Source: Propionibacteriaceae bacterium
GTDB lineage: Bacteria; Actinomycetota; Actinomycetes; Propionibacteriales; Propionibacteriaceae
Direction of reading: 5' to 3'
Assembly (NCBI GenBank): GCA_031254155.1
Contig: JAIRVA010000316.1
Location: 1 to 8,347 of the forward strand
DNA length: 8,347 bases
The notes beneath the pieces were generated by a model. It saw only the letters and a list, made by a program, of their open reading frames with translations, was not told the origin of the DNA and searched no databases. A program made the position numbers and the translations under genes. Positions 1 to 6,903 of the stretch are shown one piece after another; the first letter of the stretch is position 1, and every line of letters starts with the position of its first letter.

Positions 1-1
1 G

Positions 2-50
2 GGTCGGTGGTGGGAGCGCGGCCCACCCGTTCTCCCACCACCGGCCGACC
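2..50. repeat. Long imperfect hairpin just before the GH76 gene
   Basis: The left arm at 2-16 (GGTCGGTGGTGGGAG) pairs with 32-50. Nine pairs form between 8-16 and 32-40, and six between 2-7 and 45-50, with a four-base bulge (CCGG, 41-44) and a 15-base loop. CTTT follows, and the GH76 ATG is only six bases past the stem. It could be the terminator of a gene left of the window. It could also be a leader structure limiting translation of the mannanase, since no Shine-Dalgarno sequence lies between stem and ATG. The pairing is seen directly; the role is not settled. Confidence 0.55.
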
Positions 51-56
51 TTTACC

Positions 57-1106
57 ATGACAACAGATAACTTGATCTGGTCGGCCCGCGCCGACCTTGC
101 GCAGCGGAGCCTGGCCGCCCGTTTCGGCGCCCCGTGGCCGCAGTTGTACCACAACTGGTCGCCGTCGTCGGCGGCGGGCGATGCGGTCTTCAACTACTGG
201 TGGCTCGCCCACGTCATCGACGTCCGCCTGGACGCGTACGAACGTACCGGCGATCCCGCCTGGCTGGATGGGGCGCGGGCGGTCCGGCGGAACATCCTGG
301 AACGCAACCAGGGGTCGCTCTACAACGACTATTTTGACGACATGCTCTGGTTCGGCCTCGCCCTGGAACGCCTCGGCCGACTGGGCGATGACGCCGGGGC
401 CACCGCTGACGCCGCCGCGCTCTGGGAGCGTTGCCGGACGCTGGGCTGGAACGCGACGTGCGGCTGGTCGCTGGCCTGGCGGGCCACCCAGCTGGACTAC
501 AAGAACACCCCCGCTAACGGGCCGTTCGCCATCCTCGGTGCCCGTCTGTTCGAGGCGTCCGGGCAGCAGATGTACCTTGAGCACGCGGTGGCGAGCTTCG
601 AGTGGATCAGCCGGACGTTGATGCCCCGGGGTGACGGGTTCGTGGAGGACGGCATCAACCGGCTCGGCGACGGGGCCATCGACACCCCATGGCAGTTCAC
701 GTACAACCAGGGCCTGTACATCGGGGCTGGCGTCGCGCTGTACCGGGCGACCGGAGAGCCTGCGTTTCTGGACCGGGTCCAGCCGACGGCTACCACGGCG
801 CTCGCCGTGCTGGGCGACGGTACGGTGTTCCACCCCGAGGGCGACGGCGGCGACGAGGGACTGTTCAAAGGCGTGTTCTACCGCTACGCCGAACAGTTGC
901 TCCGCGTCCGGCCCGACGTCGGGCTCACCGGGTTCATCGCCGCCTCGGTGGACGCCCTGTGGGACCGGGGCGTCGGCCCCGACGGCGATTTCGCACCGGG
1001 CAACGACTGGCGGACGCCGCCGGCCGGACCGGTGCCGTACTCGACCTACCTCTCCGCCATCATGGCCACCGAGGTCCGGGCGGCGCTGTCGAACCGCCCA
1101 ACCTGA
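57..1106 (+). CDS. Glycoside hydrolase family 76 protein (putative alpha-1,6-mannanase), likely cytoplasmic
   Basis: The 349-residue protein resembles GH76, an (alpha/alpha)6-barrel family of endo-alpha-1,6-mannanases acting on mannan backbones such as yeast mannan or mycobacterial-type lipomannan. Landmarks are FNYWWLAHVID (45-55), YNDYFDDMLWFGLALER (89-105) with the acidic pair D94-D95 expected to be catalytic, YKNTPANGPFAILGARL (148-164), FTYNQGLYIGA (214-224) and GLFKGVFYRY (268-277). The length suits a lone catalytic domain. There is no signal peptide or membrane segment, so it should act inside the cell on imported oligosaccharides or on another substrate. The ATG was chosen because the family-like sequence starts at about residue 7. 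There is no ribosome binding site before it, and the frame stays open to the window edge, so a start further left cannot be excluded. Its 3' end overlaps the convergent regulator by 47 bases. Family assignment is fairly sure; substrate is inferred. Confidence 0.85.
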   Translation: MTTDNLIWSARADLAQRSLAARFGAPWPQLYHNWSPSSAAGDAVFNYWWLAHVIDVRLDAYERTGDPAWLDGARAVRRNILERNQGSLYNDYFDDMLWFGLALERLGRLGDDAGATADAAALWERCRTLGWNATCGWSLAWRATQLDYKNTPANGPFAILGARLFEASGQQMYLEHAVASFEWISRTLMPRGDGFVEDGINRLGDGAIDTPWQFTYNQGLYIGAGVALYRATGEPAFLDRVQPTATTALAVLGDGTVFHPEGDGGDEGLFKGVFYRYAEQLLRVRPDVGLTGFIAASVDALWDRGVGPDGDFAPGNDWRTPPAGPVPYSTYLSAIMATEVRAALSNRPT

Positions 1107-2172
1107 GCTCGACCGGTACGACGTGCTTGCACACCTCGCCAGGTGTGGCGATCTCCGCAAACAACTGGTCCACGGCGGACCGCGCCAGAGCCCGTTGGTC
1201 TTGGAGGACGTGAGAAAAGATGAAATGGTCGGGGTCGAAGACCGTCACCGGGTGGTCGAAGCACACCACTGACACGTCCGTGCCCACCACGAGACCACGG
1301 CGACGGCAGGCGGTGGCGAGCAGGAGTGCGAGGTTGTACTCGCTCGCCAGGTAGGCCGTGACATCGCGGTGGGCGGCCAGGAAGGCGTCGATCTGCTCGA
1401 TGTCGTTTTCCATTCCGTCGGCGGCCCCCGGTACGACGGACGCCAGTGTCGTCAACTCCTGTGACGCGAGGTAGGCAATCCCGTGCTCGGCCTGCGCGCG
1501 GACGTAGCCCGCGTGGCGGTCCTCGACGGTCGAGATCGCCGAGGGCGGTGCGAGCCAGCCGATGTGGTGATGGCCGAGTCCGATCAGGTACTCCGTGGCG
1601 AGCTTCGCGCCGCCGAAGTTGTCCGACGAGACCGCCGACACGGGTACGGCGTCAAACGAGCGGTCCACGATGACCATGGGGTACTTCTGGGCGGTCAGGG
1701 CGAGGACGGCGGTCGGCACCTGGTGGGAACTGGTGGGCAGCACAATCATGCCGCGGGCACCCAACTGGACCAACTCGCTGATCGCGCGCTCCTCCCGGAC
1801 GAGATCGCCCAGTGACCGTTTGACGACGACGTCGGCCCGGCCATCGGCCGCCTCGAGCACTCCCGAGAGAAGGGCGGTGCCGAACGTGTCGTCATAGTTG
1901 GTCATCACGCACCCGATCAGTGACGGGCCGGCTGTGGGGACGGCGGCGAGCGTGGGTGTCGCCGCGACCACGAGGGTGCCGATGCGGGGCCGCCGCATCA
2001 CCAGCCCATCAGCCGTCAGCATGTCCAGCGCTTTCCGGGCGGTGATCGTCGACACGCCAAAGCTGCTGGCCAGCGCTTCCAAGCCCGGGAGCCGGGCACC
2101 GACGTCAATCTGCCCGGTGGTGATCCGCTGCCGCAGTTCGTCGTACACCTGCTGGTAGAGCGCCGTCTTCAT
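1060..2172 (-). CDS. GntR-LacI hybrid transcriptional regulator, likely sugar-responsive
   Basis: The 370-residue protein has a GntR-type winged helix-turn-helix at about residues 5-69 (YQQVYDELRQRI, then FGVSTITARKALDMLTADGL and the wing GTLVV). A LacI/periplasmic-binding-protein-like effector domain follows at about 84-358 (GCVMTNYDDTF, IVLPTSS, VSSDNFGGAKLATEYLIGLGHHHIGWLAPP, VVCFDHP). This layout is that of AraR of Bacillus subtilis, an arabinose-responsive repressor, so binding of a sugar is expected. The start is supported by AGGAAGG seven bases upstream of the ATG. A GntR-like palindrome and a promoter sit immediately upstream, suggesting autoregulation. The gene converges on the GH76 gene and overlaps it by 47 bases, making a mannan-related effector plausible but unproven. 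Confidence 0.9.
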   Translation of the reverse strand: MKTALYQQVYDELRQRITTGQIDVGARLPGLEALASSFGVSTITARKALDMLTADGLVMRRPRIGTLVVAATPTLAAVPTAGPSLIGCVMTNYDDTFGTALLSGVLEAADGRADVVVKRSLGDLVREERAISELVQLGARGMIVLPTSSHQVPTAVLALTAQKYPMVIVDRSFDAVPVSAVSSDNFGGAKLATEYLIGLGHHHIGWLAPPSAISTVEDRHAGYVRAQAEHGIAYLASQELTTLASVVPGAADGMENDIEQIDAFLAAHRDVTAYLASEYNLALLLATACRRRGLVVGTDVSVVCFDHPVTVFDPDHFIFSHVLQDQRALARSAVDQLFAEIATPGEVCKHVVPVELRLGGSTAPPGPRWP

Positions 2173-2186
2173 CCCGTTCCTTCCTG

Positions 2187-2194
2187 TGTATACA
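2187..2194. promoter_or_regulatory. Candidate GntR-type operator TGTATACA
   Basis: This perfect eight-base palindrome lies 14 bases upstream of the regulator ATG. It contains GTATAC, fitting the general GntR operator pattern of GT and AC half-sites. On the coding strand its surroundings (ATTTTGTATACACA) resemble half of the AraR operator ATTTGTAC. It abuts the likely -10 element, a position suited to self-repression. No second copy is seen before the GH76 gene. The site is seen; its function is inferred. Confidence 0.5.
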
Positions 2195-2223
2195 AAATAG
2201 CCCTAGAGGGCACGTGGAGCCAA
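2194..2223 (-). promoter_or_regulatory. Candidate promoter of the GntR-LacI regulator
   Basis: On the minus strand a TTGGCT -35-like hexamer (2218-2223) lies 18 bases before a TATTTT -10-like hexamer (2194-2199), about 21 bases upstream of the ATG at 2172. The match is moderate (TTG kept in the -35, TAnnnT in the -10). The same TATTTT could also serve as the T-rich tail of a fumarase terminator, so the two readings compete or coexist. Confidence 0.4.
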
Positions 2224-2231
2224 GTCCACGT
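2194..2231 (-). terminator. Possible fumarase terminator: two consecutive stems and a T-rich tract
   Basis: Reading the minus strand after the fumarase stop, there is a perfect seven-pair stem (2225-2231 with 2212-2218, six-base loop). A 12-base near-palindrome GCCCTCTAGGGC (2211-2200) and then TATTTT (2199-2194) follow. It is correctly oriented for fumarase and lies 100 bases past its stop. The second stem has only two loop bases, and the T tract is short, so termination is plausible rather than clear. Confidence 0.4.
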
Positions 2232-2252
2232 CAGAAAGGTACGGCCTCTAGG
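2202..2252. repeat. Nested inverted repeats between fumarase and the regulator
   Basis: CCTAGAGG at 2202-2209 is the exact inverse of CCTCTAGG at 2245-2252. It encloses a second dyad, ACGTGGA (2212-2218) and TCCACGT (2225-2231). Each outer arm is also part of its own short palindrome (2200-2211 and 2243-2254). The structure overlaps the proposed promoter of the regulator and the proposed terminator of fumarase, so it could be an operator, a terminator or both. Confidence 0.5.
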
Positions 2253-2263
2253 CCGGGTTTGGG

Positions 2264-2305
2264 GTGGTGAAACGGCGAGCAGACCGTGGTGAAACGGCGA
2301 GCAGA
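2264..2305. repeat. Tandem repeat, two copies, period 22 bases
   Basis: A 20-base block starting GTGGTGAAACGG and ending CGAGCAGA occurs at 2264-2283 and again, without change, at 2286-2305, a period of 22. It lies between the fumarase stop and the regulator leader and is not coding. The form (TGGTGA, short middle, GAGCA) resembles the multiple short repeats found at ends of some IS21-family insertion sequences, but no transposase lies nearby, so this is only a suggestion. Confidence 0.85.
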
Positions 2306-2330
2306 TCTGATCTGGCCGCTCCCGTACCGC

Positions 2331-4001
2331 TTACAGTCCGGGCCGCTTCCCGATGGTGTAGGTCAGGGGCTTGATGGTGGCGAAGAAATCCGAGCCCTTG
2401 TCGTCGACCACGATGAAGGCGGGGAAGTCCTGGACGTCGATCTTCCAGATCGCCTCCATGCCGAGCTCGGGGTACTCCAGGACCTCGACGTGCTTGATGC
2501 AGTCCTGCGCCAGCCGGGCGGCCGGGCCGCCGATGGAACCCAGGTAGAACCCGCCGTGTTTCTGGCAGGCGTCGGTCACGGCCTTGGAGCGGTTGCCCTT
2601 GGCGACCATGATCATCGAACCACCCGCGGCCTGGAACTGGTCGACGTATGAATCCATGCGCCCGGCCGTCGTCGGGCCGAACGAACCGGAGGCCATCCCG
2701 GGCGGGGTTTTGGCCGGCCCGGCGTAGTACACCGGGTGATCCATCAGGTACTCCGGCATCGGATCGCCGCGGTCCAGGCGCTCCTTGATCTTGGCGTGGG
2801 CGATGTCGCGGGCCACGATCATGGGGCCGGTCAAGGACAGACGGGTCCGGACGGGGTACTTCGTCAGCTCCGCGAGGATTTCGGGCATCGGCCGGGTGAG
2901 GTCGATGTGCACAACCTCCCCGCCCAGTTCGGTGTCGGTCACCTCGGGCAGGAAGTGGGCCGGATCGGTGTCCAGTTCCTCGATGAACACGCCCTCGGGC
3001 GTGATCTTCGCCGTACATTGCCGGTCGGCCGAGCAGGAAACGCAGATGGCGACGGGCAGGGACGCGCCGTGGCGCGGCAGCCGGACCACCCGGACATCGT
3101 GGCAGAAGTACTTGCCGCCGAACTGGGCACCGATCCCGAGCCGCCGGGTCATGTCCAGGACCTTCGCCTCCAGGTCGATGTCGCGGAAACCGTGTCCGGC
3201 GACCGTCCCGGCCGTCGGCAGCGTGTCCAGGTAGTGGGCCGAGGCGTACTTGGCGGTCTTCAGGGCGAACTCGGCCGACGTACCGCCGATGACGACGGCG
3301 AGGTGGTACGGCGGGCAGGCCGCGGTACCGAGCGAGGCCACCTTCTCCTCCAGGAACCGCATGAGCGAGTCCTCGTTGAGCAGGGCCTTCGTCTCCTGGT
3401 ACAGGTAACTCTTGTTGGCTGAACCGCCCCCCTTGGCCATGAACAGGAACTTGTACGACAGGGCGTGGCTGGGCTCGGTGTCGGCGTACAGCTCGATCTG
3501 TGCCGGCAGGTTCGTCCCCGTGTTGACTTCGTCGAACATCGTCAGCGGCGCGTTCTGGGAGTAGCGCAGGTTGAGTGTCTTGTAGGCCTCGTAGACCCCG
3601 AGTGCGAGGCTGCGCTCGTCGGGGTCGGGGCCCGTGGTGAGAATCCGCGACCCGCGCTTGCCCATGATGACCGCCGTACCGGTGTCCTGGCACATCGGCA
3701 ACACGCCCGCCGCCGCGATGACGGCGTTCTTCAGCAGGTCGAGCGCGACGAACTTGTCGTTGTCCGAGGCCTCGGGATCCTCCAGGATCAGGCGGAGCTG
3801 GCCGAGGTGGGCGGTCCTTAGGTAGAAGGCGATGTCGTGGAAGGCCGTCTCGGCGAGCAGGGTGAGGACGGCGGGGTCGACCTCCAGGAAGCTCCGGCCG
3901 CCGGCGTCTTGGACGAGCCGGACGCCCTCGGCGGTCAACTTGCGGTACACAGTGGTGTCAGCCGTTGTCGGAAGCATGTCACTGTACGAAAACTCGGGCA
4001 T
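2331..4001 (-). CDS. fumA: Class I fumarate hydratase (iron-sulfur fumarase), single chain
   Basis: This enzyme interconverts fumarate and malate in the citric acid cycle or the reductive succinate/propionate route, using an oxygen-sensitive 4Fe-4S cluster. The 556-residue chain is close to the ~550 residues of single-chain class I fumarases such as E. coli FumA. The three expected cluster cysteines are C104 (PMCQDTGTA), C229 (AACPPYHLAVVIGGTSAE) and C323 (ICVSCSADRQ). GPMIVARDIAHAKI (R398), GPTTAGRMDSYVDQF (T444-T445, R448) and MVAKGNRSK (K468) match substrate-site segments. The start at 4001 is preferred over an upstream in-frame ATG at 4067. AGAGAGGA lies five bases before it, and the upstream extension overlaps intergenic inverted repeats and is not family-like. 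A weak -10 (GATAAT on the minus strand, near 4022-4027) lies just upstream. The gene is intact. It is divergent from the AI-2E permease and followed 158 bases later by the regulator. Confidence 0.95.
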   Translation of the reverse strand: MPEFSYSDMLPTTADTTVYRKLTAEGVRLVQDAGGRSFLEVDPAVLTLLAETAFHDIAFYLRTAHLGQLRLILEDPEASDNDKFVALDLLKNAVIAAAGVLPMCQDTGTAVIMGKRGSRILTTGPDPDERSLALGVYEAYKTLNLRYSQNAPLTMFDEVNTGTNLPAQIELYADTEPSHALSYKFLFMAKGGGSANKSYLYQETKALLNEDSLMRFLEEKVASLGTAACPPYHLAVVIGGTSAEFALKTAKYASAHYLDTLPTAGTVAGHGFRDIDLEAKVLDMTRRLGIGAQFGGKYFCHDVRVVRLPRHGASLPVAICVSCSADRQCTAKITPEGVFIEELDTDPAHFLPEVTDTELGGEVVHIDLTRPMPEILAELTKYPVRTRLSLTGPMIVARDIAHAKIKERLDRGDPMPEYLMDHPVYYAGPAKTPPGMASGSFGPTTAGRMDSYVDQFQAAGGSMIMVAKGNRSKAVTDACQKHGGFYLGSIGGPAARLAQDCIKHVEVLEYPELGMEAIWKIDVQDFPAFIVVDDKGSDFFATIKPLTYTIGKRPGL

Positions 4002-4040
4002 CGCCGTCCTCTCTCTCGTGGGATTATCCTTGGGGAACCA

Positions 4041-4130
4041 CTGATCTACCATGTGCCGCCATCTCACTCCGCCGGACGCCCGGCTGACGACACAGCGTAG
4101 ATCAGCACTTCCTTAGTTATCCTACGCTGT
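4041..4130. repeat. Two overlapping inverted repeats in the divergent fumarase/AI-2E intergenic region
   Basis: Pair A is CTGATCTAC (4041-4049) with GTAGATCAG (4097-4105). Pair B is ACAGCGTAG (4092-4100) with CTACGCTGT (4122-4130); past a bulge and a mismatch, GACG at 4086-4089 matches CGTC at 4132-4135. All four nine-base arms are perfect. The pairs share 4097-4100, so only one hairpin can form fully at a time. They lie 40-130 bases upstream of the fumarase start and may be regulator sites, an attenuator-like leader or chance. On the minus strand TAGGAT in the B arm could also be a -10 element. Confidence 0.5.
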
Positions 4131-4233
4131 CCGTCGCCATTCGTACGCCTGGGGACGAGACGACTAGGTCCAAGCCATGGGCGGCCATCCGAACGCCGGG
4201 CGTGGGTTGCCGCGTCCGCCCGCCGCGGTGTGG

Positions 4234-4239
4234 CAAACT
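4234..4239 (+). promoter_or_regulatory. Possible -10 element for a leaderless AI-2E permease transcript
   Basis: CAAACT ends six bases before the ATG at 4246, in the setting GTGGCAAACTGGGGTC-ATG. A -10-like hexamer this close to an ATG is the usual look of leaderless actinobacterial genes. It departs from TAnnnT at its first base, and no convincing -35 is visible. Confidence 0.35.
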
Positions 4240-4245
4240 GGGGTC

Positions 4246-5520
4246 ATGTCGCAAGCACCGGACCTCTCCCTTCACAATGGTACGAATGGAACGGGCGTGG
4301 CTGACCGTTCGTACATGCCCCGGGCGCTGACGCTGCTCGTGGGGCTGGCCGCCGTTTTCCTCGCGGCCCAGGGCATCCAGGAGATCCAGGGAACCATTGC
4401 GGCCGCGTTCATGGCCTTGAACCTCGTCGTCGTGGTCTGGCCGATCCAGCGGGCCCTGGCCCGGCACATTCCGCGTTTCCTGGCCTCGACCGTCGCCGGC
4501 CTCACCGCCCTCGCCGCGCTCACTGCGATGATGTGGTCGATCGGGTGGACCGTGGCGCGCCTCATCCAGGAGTTGCCGCGGTACAACCAGCAGTTCTACC
4601 GCTGGCGCGACCAGTTGTACGAGTTCGCCGACCGGATGAACATCGACACCAACCTGGTGGTGCAGTGGGCGGCGGACCAGTTGAACACCATCAGCCCGTC
4701 AACGATCATCGCCCCCCTGCAGGGCATCGTGTCCAGTCTGACCAACGTCATCGCGATGGTGGCGACCGTGGTGATGATCCTGTTCTTCATGATCCTCGAC
4801 TCGGTGGGCTTCTCCGAGCGGATGCAGCGGCTGGGGGAGCGGCACAACCCCGATCTGGCCTGGGCACTCGACTCGTTCGCCCGGGGGACGCGGAAGTACT
4901 GGGTTGTCACCACCATTTTCGGTGTCATCGTGTCGCTCTGCAACTGGGGGTTGCTGCTGGCCCTCGGGGTGCCGCTCGCGGCCATCTGGGCCGTCTTCAG
5001 TTTCGTCACCAACTACATCCCGAACATTGGCTTCCTCTTCGGCATCATCCCGCCCGTGATAATGGCGTTCCTCGCCAACAACCCGTTGACGGCCCTGTGG
5101 GTAGTCGTCGGGTATTGTGTGTTCAACGTCTTGTTCCAGACGTTCATCCAGCCGAAGTTCGCCGGCGACGCGGTGGGGATCACCCCGACGATGGCGGTAC
5201 TGTCCCTGTTGCTCTGGGCGTACATCCTGGGCCCCCTCGGCGCGATCCTCGCCATCCCCGCGACCCTGCTGATGAAGACTCTCATCATCGACATCGACCC
5301 CCGGACACGCTGGCTCAATGCGTTCATCGCCTCCAACCCCGGCACCTCCGACCAGGACCCCATCCGGCTCTCCGAGATCCTGGCCCGCTCGAAGCAGATC
5401 CAGAAGCTCACCGCCATCATGCACCGTCCTGGGGTGACCCCCGAAGAGGCCGCCGACGCCGGCCGGAAACTCGCCAGCCTGGAGAACGAGACCAACGAAG
5501 CGTCGAGCGAGTTCGTGTGA
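4246..5520 (+). CDS. AI-2E family transporter (multi-pass membrane permease)
   Basis: This 424-residue membrane protein belongs to the family named after E. coli TqsA (autoinducer-2 export). Many members have other or unknown substrates, so quorum sensing should not be assumed. Hydrophobic segments lie at about residues 25-44, 50-67, 79-105, 161-187, 218-242, 245-275, 282-300 and 316-345, with the usual long extracytoplasmic-type loop between the third and fourth. Family motifs are FVTNYIPNIGFLFGIIPPVI (253-272) and QPKFAGDAVGITPT (302-315), followed by LLLWAYILGPLGAILAIPATLLMK. A charged cytoplasmic tail of about 75 residues follows. The start at 4246 is favoured over an in-frame ATG at 4177: the longer form adds 23 proline/glycine-rich residues, while 4246 has a leaderless-like -10. 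It is divergent from fumarase and convergent with the ATPase gene. Confidence 0.9.
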   Translation: MSQAPDLSLHNGTNGTGVADRSYMPRALTLLVGLAAVFLAAQGIQEIQGTIAAAFMALNLVVVVWPIQRALARHIPRFLASTVAGLTALAALTAMMWSIGWTVARLIQELPRYNQQFYRWRDQLYEFADRMNIDTNLVVQWAADQLNTISPSTIIAPLQGIVSSLTNVIAMVATVVMILFFMILDSVGFSERMQRLGERHNPDLAWALDSFARGTRKYWVVTTIFGVIVSLCNWGLLLALGVPLAAIWAVFSFVTNYIPNIGFLFGIIPPVIMAFLANNPLTALWVVVGYCVFNVLFQTFIQPKFAGDAVGITPTMAVLSLLLWAYILGPLGAILAIPATLLMKTLIIDIDPRTRWLNAFIASNPGTSDQDPIRLSEILARSKQIQKLTAIMHRPGVTPEEAADAGRKLASLENETNEASSEFV

Positions 5521-5536
5521 CCGCTGTGGCGGTCGC

Positions 5537-5552
5537 CCGACCGACTGGTCGG
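5537..5552. terminator. Weak candidate bidirectional terminator between convergent genes
   Basis: CCGACC (5537-5542), loop GACT and GGTCGG (5547-5552) form a six-pair GC-only-but-one stem, 17 bases past the AI-2E stop and 29 bases past the ATPase stop. A competing stem GGTCG/CGACC (5531-5542) overlaps it. There is no T run on either side. The position between convergent genes is the main support. Confidence 0.3.
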
Positions 5553-5580
5553 CCAGTGGCGTCCGAAATGGGCGAAGGCG

Positions 5581-6903
5581 TCACCCTTCTCGTACGAGAT
5601 CCTCGGCCAACTTGTCGGGCTGGGTCGAACTGACCTCTTCTCGGGTCCAGAGTCGGTCGATCGGAAGGACGTGGAGGCGATCACCGTAGGTGTAACTGCG
5701 TACCCCTGTATAGAGGACAAAGCCGGCGACAAAGGCTGATCCGAGGAGGTCCCGCAGTCGCTCAAGGCCACGGAAGTCGTTCCCAGCTGCCTGGGCGGCT
5801 GACTTGATTTCAAAACCAACAACGCCACCATCATCGGCTTCGATCACAAGATCGACCTCGTACCCATCTTTGGTTCGCCAGTGACCGGCATCGGCGACGG
5901 GACCCGACCAGCTGGCTTCCCGGAGCAACTCATTCACAACGAAGGTCTCGAGCAGATGCCCGAACTCCCTCATTGCGGCGGCCTCGCGGCGGGCCAGCTT
6001 TTCGGCGGTCAGGCGAAGCAGCCGTGATGCCACCGCCGTGTCGACAAGGTGAATCTTTGGCCGGACGGTGGTTCGCTTCGTGAGCGTACGATCCCACGCC
6101 GGCAGCAAGTGAACCAGAAACACCGCTTCCAACAGGCGAATGTAGTCGCGGGCCGTTTTCTCGTCGATTCCGACTGGCCCTGCCAGGCTCGTCGCATTCA
6201 GCACGCCGGGTGTCTGACCCGCCAATCGCGCCAGTAGATCGGGCAGTACGCGCGCCTGCCGCAAGCGCGACAACTCTTGAACATCACGCTCAAGCGTCAA
6301 CTTGACATAGTCATCAATCCAGACGTGGCGAGCATGATCAGTCCGCGAAGCTAGCGCCAACGGAAGTCCGCCCCGAACGACACGCTGGATGTACTCCTCG
6401 CGTGAGGTCGACGACTGGGCCGGGGTGACCAATGTGTGCGGAAGCGTCAGTGCCCGTTCCAGTAAACGGGGTCTGGTGCGGTCCAGTTCGGCCTGGGCCA
6501 ACGGCAACACGGGTAGGCGTTGAAGACGGCCGGTCAGTGCCTGGGCGGTTCGGGGCAGAGACTCGTGTCGGGCCGACCCGGTGAGGATGAACTGGCCGGG
6601 GTTGCCGTCGCGGTTGAGCTGTGCCTTGATGGCGTCGAGCAGCATCGGGGCGTGCTGATACTCGTCGATGAGCAACGGCTTGGGCCCGCCGATGATGGTG
6701 GCAGGATCACGAATCGCCGCCGTGCGGGTGTCAAGGTCGTCGAGATCGACCAAGCGCCCGCCCGTGTGTTCGGCGAGCGTGCGTAGCAGGGTTGACTTGC
6801 CCACCGTACGCGGACCTTCAAGCAACAGTACCGGAGTGTCCTTGATGCGCTCCAAGGCGACGTCCTCAATGTGGCGGTGGATGAGATCGCTCGGAGTTCT
6901 CAT
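5581..6903 (-). CDS. AAA_14 / DUF4143 ATP-binding protein
   Basis: The 440-residue protein has an N-terminal AAA_14 ATPase with Walker A GPRTVGKST (30-38), Walker B PLLIDEY (76-82) and a sensor-1-like ILTGSAR (106-112). A DUF4143 region follows at about 195-370, ending in GYEVDLVIEADDGGVVGFEIKSA with D351, E365 and K367. These could form a PD-(D/E)XK nuclease-like centre. Such proteins are widespread in bacteria and archaea, often in variable gene sites, and their function is unknown. The length is normal and both ATPase motifs are intact. Sampled 60-base lines inside it are often 53-62% GC against about 68% in neighbouring genes, suggesting transfer. No ribosome binding site precedes the ATG at 6903, but a -10-like TAAGCT ends six bases upstream, fitting leaderless expression. 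Three tandem repeats lie just upstream, and an inverted copy of their core overlaps codons 2-5. Confidence 0.9.
   Translation of the reverse strand: MRTPSDLIHRHIEDVALERIKDTPVLLLEGPRTVGKSTLLRTLAEHTGGRLVDLDDLDTRTAAIRDPATIIGGPKPLLIDEYQHAPMLLDAIKAQLNRDGNPGQFILTGSARHESLPRTAQALTGRLQRLPVLPLAQAELDRTRPRLLERALTLPHTLVTPAQSSTSREEYIQRVVRGGLPLALASRTDHARHVWIDDYVKLTLERDVQELSRLRQARVLPDLLARLAGQTPGVLNATSLAGPVGIDEKTARDYIRLLEAVFLVHLLPAWDRTLTKRTTVRPKIHLVDTAVASRLLRLTAEKLARREAAAMREFGHLLETFVVNELLREASWSGPVADAGHWRTKDGYEVDLVIEADDGGVVGFEIKSAAQAAGNDFRGLERLRDLLGSAFVAGFVLYTGVRSYTYGDRLHVLPIDRLWTREEVSSTQPDKLAEDLVREG

Noticed and set aside
2248..3693. A long open frame of 481 codons on the minus strand, out of frame with fumarase
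   Set aside because: Its product is arginine/proline/glycine-rich without any family motif, and the overlapping frame is an unmistakable class I fumarase. High GC content leaves such frames open.
4002..4067. A 22-residue N-terminal extension of fumarase from the ATG at 4067
   Set aside because: The ATG at 4001 has a good ribosome binding site, and the extension is neither family-like nor a clear targeting signal.
4699..5424. A 241-codon minus-strand open frame opposite the permease
   Set aside because: It is extremely rich in D, E, G and H as expected of an antisense reading of a GC-rich membrane protein gene, with no motif.
4246..5520. Evidence for an autoinducer-2 quorum-sensing system
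   Set aside because: The AI-2E family name does not define the substrate, and no LuxS, Lsr or other signalling gene is present.
4533..5633. A 366-codon plus-strand open frame across the AI-2E gene
   Set aside because: It is a shifted shadow with R/P/H-rich sequence; the other frame has the permease motifs.
5013..5834. A 273-codon minus-strand open frame bridging the AI-2E and ATPase genes
   Set aside because: It lies antisense to the permease and out of frame with the ATPase, and shows no recognisable domain.
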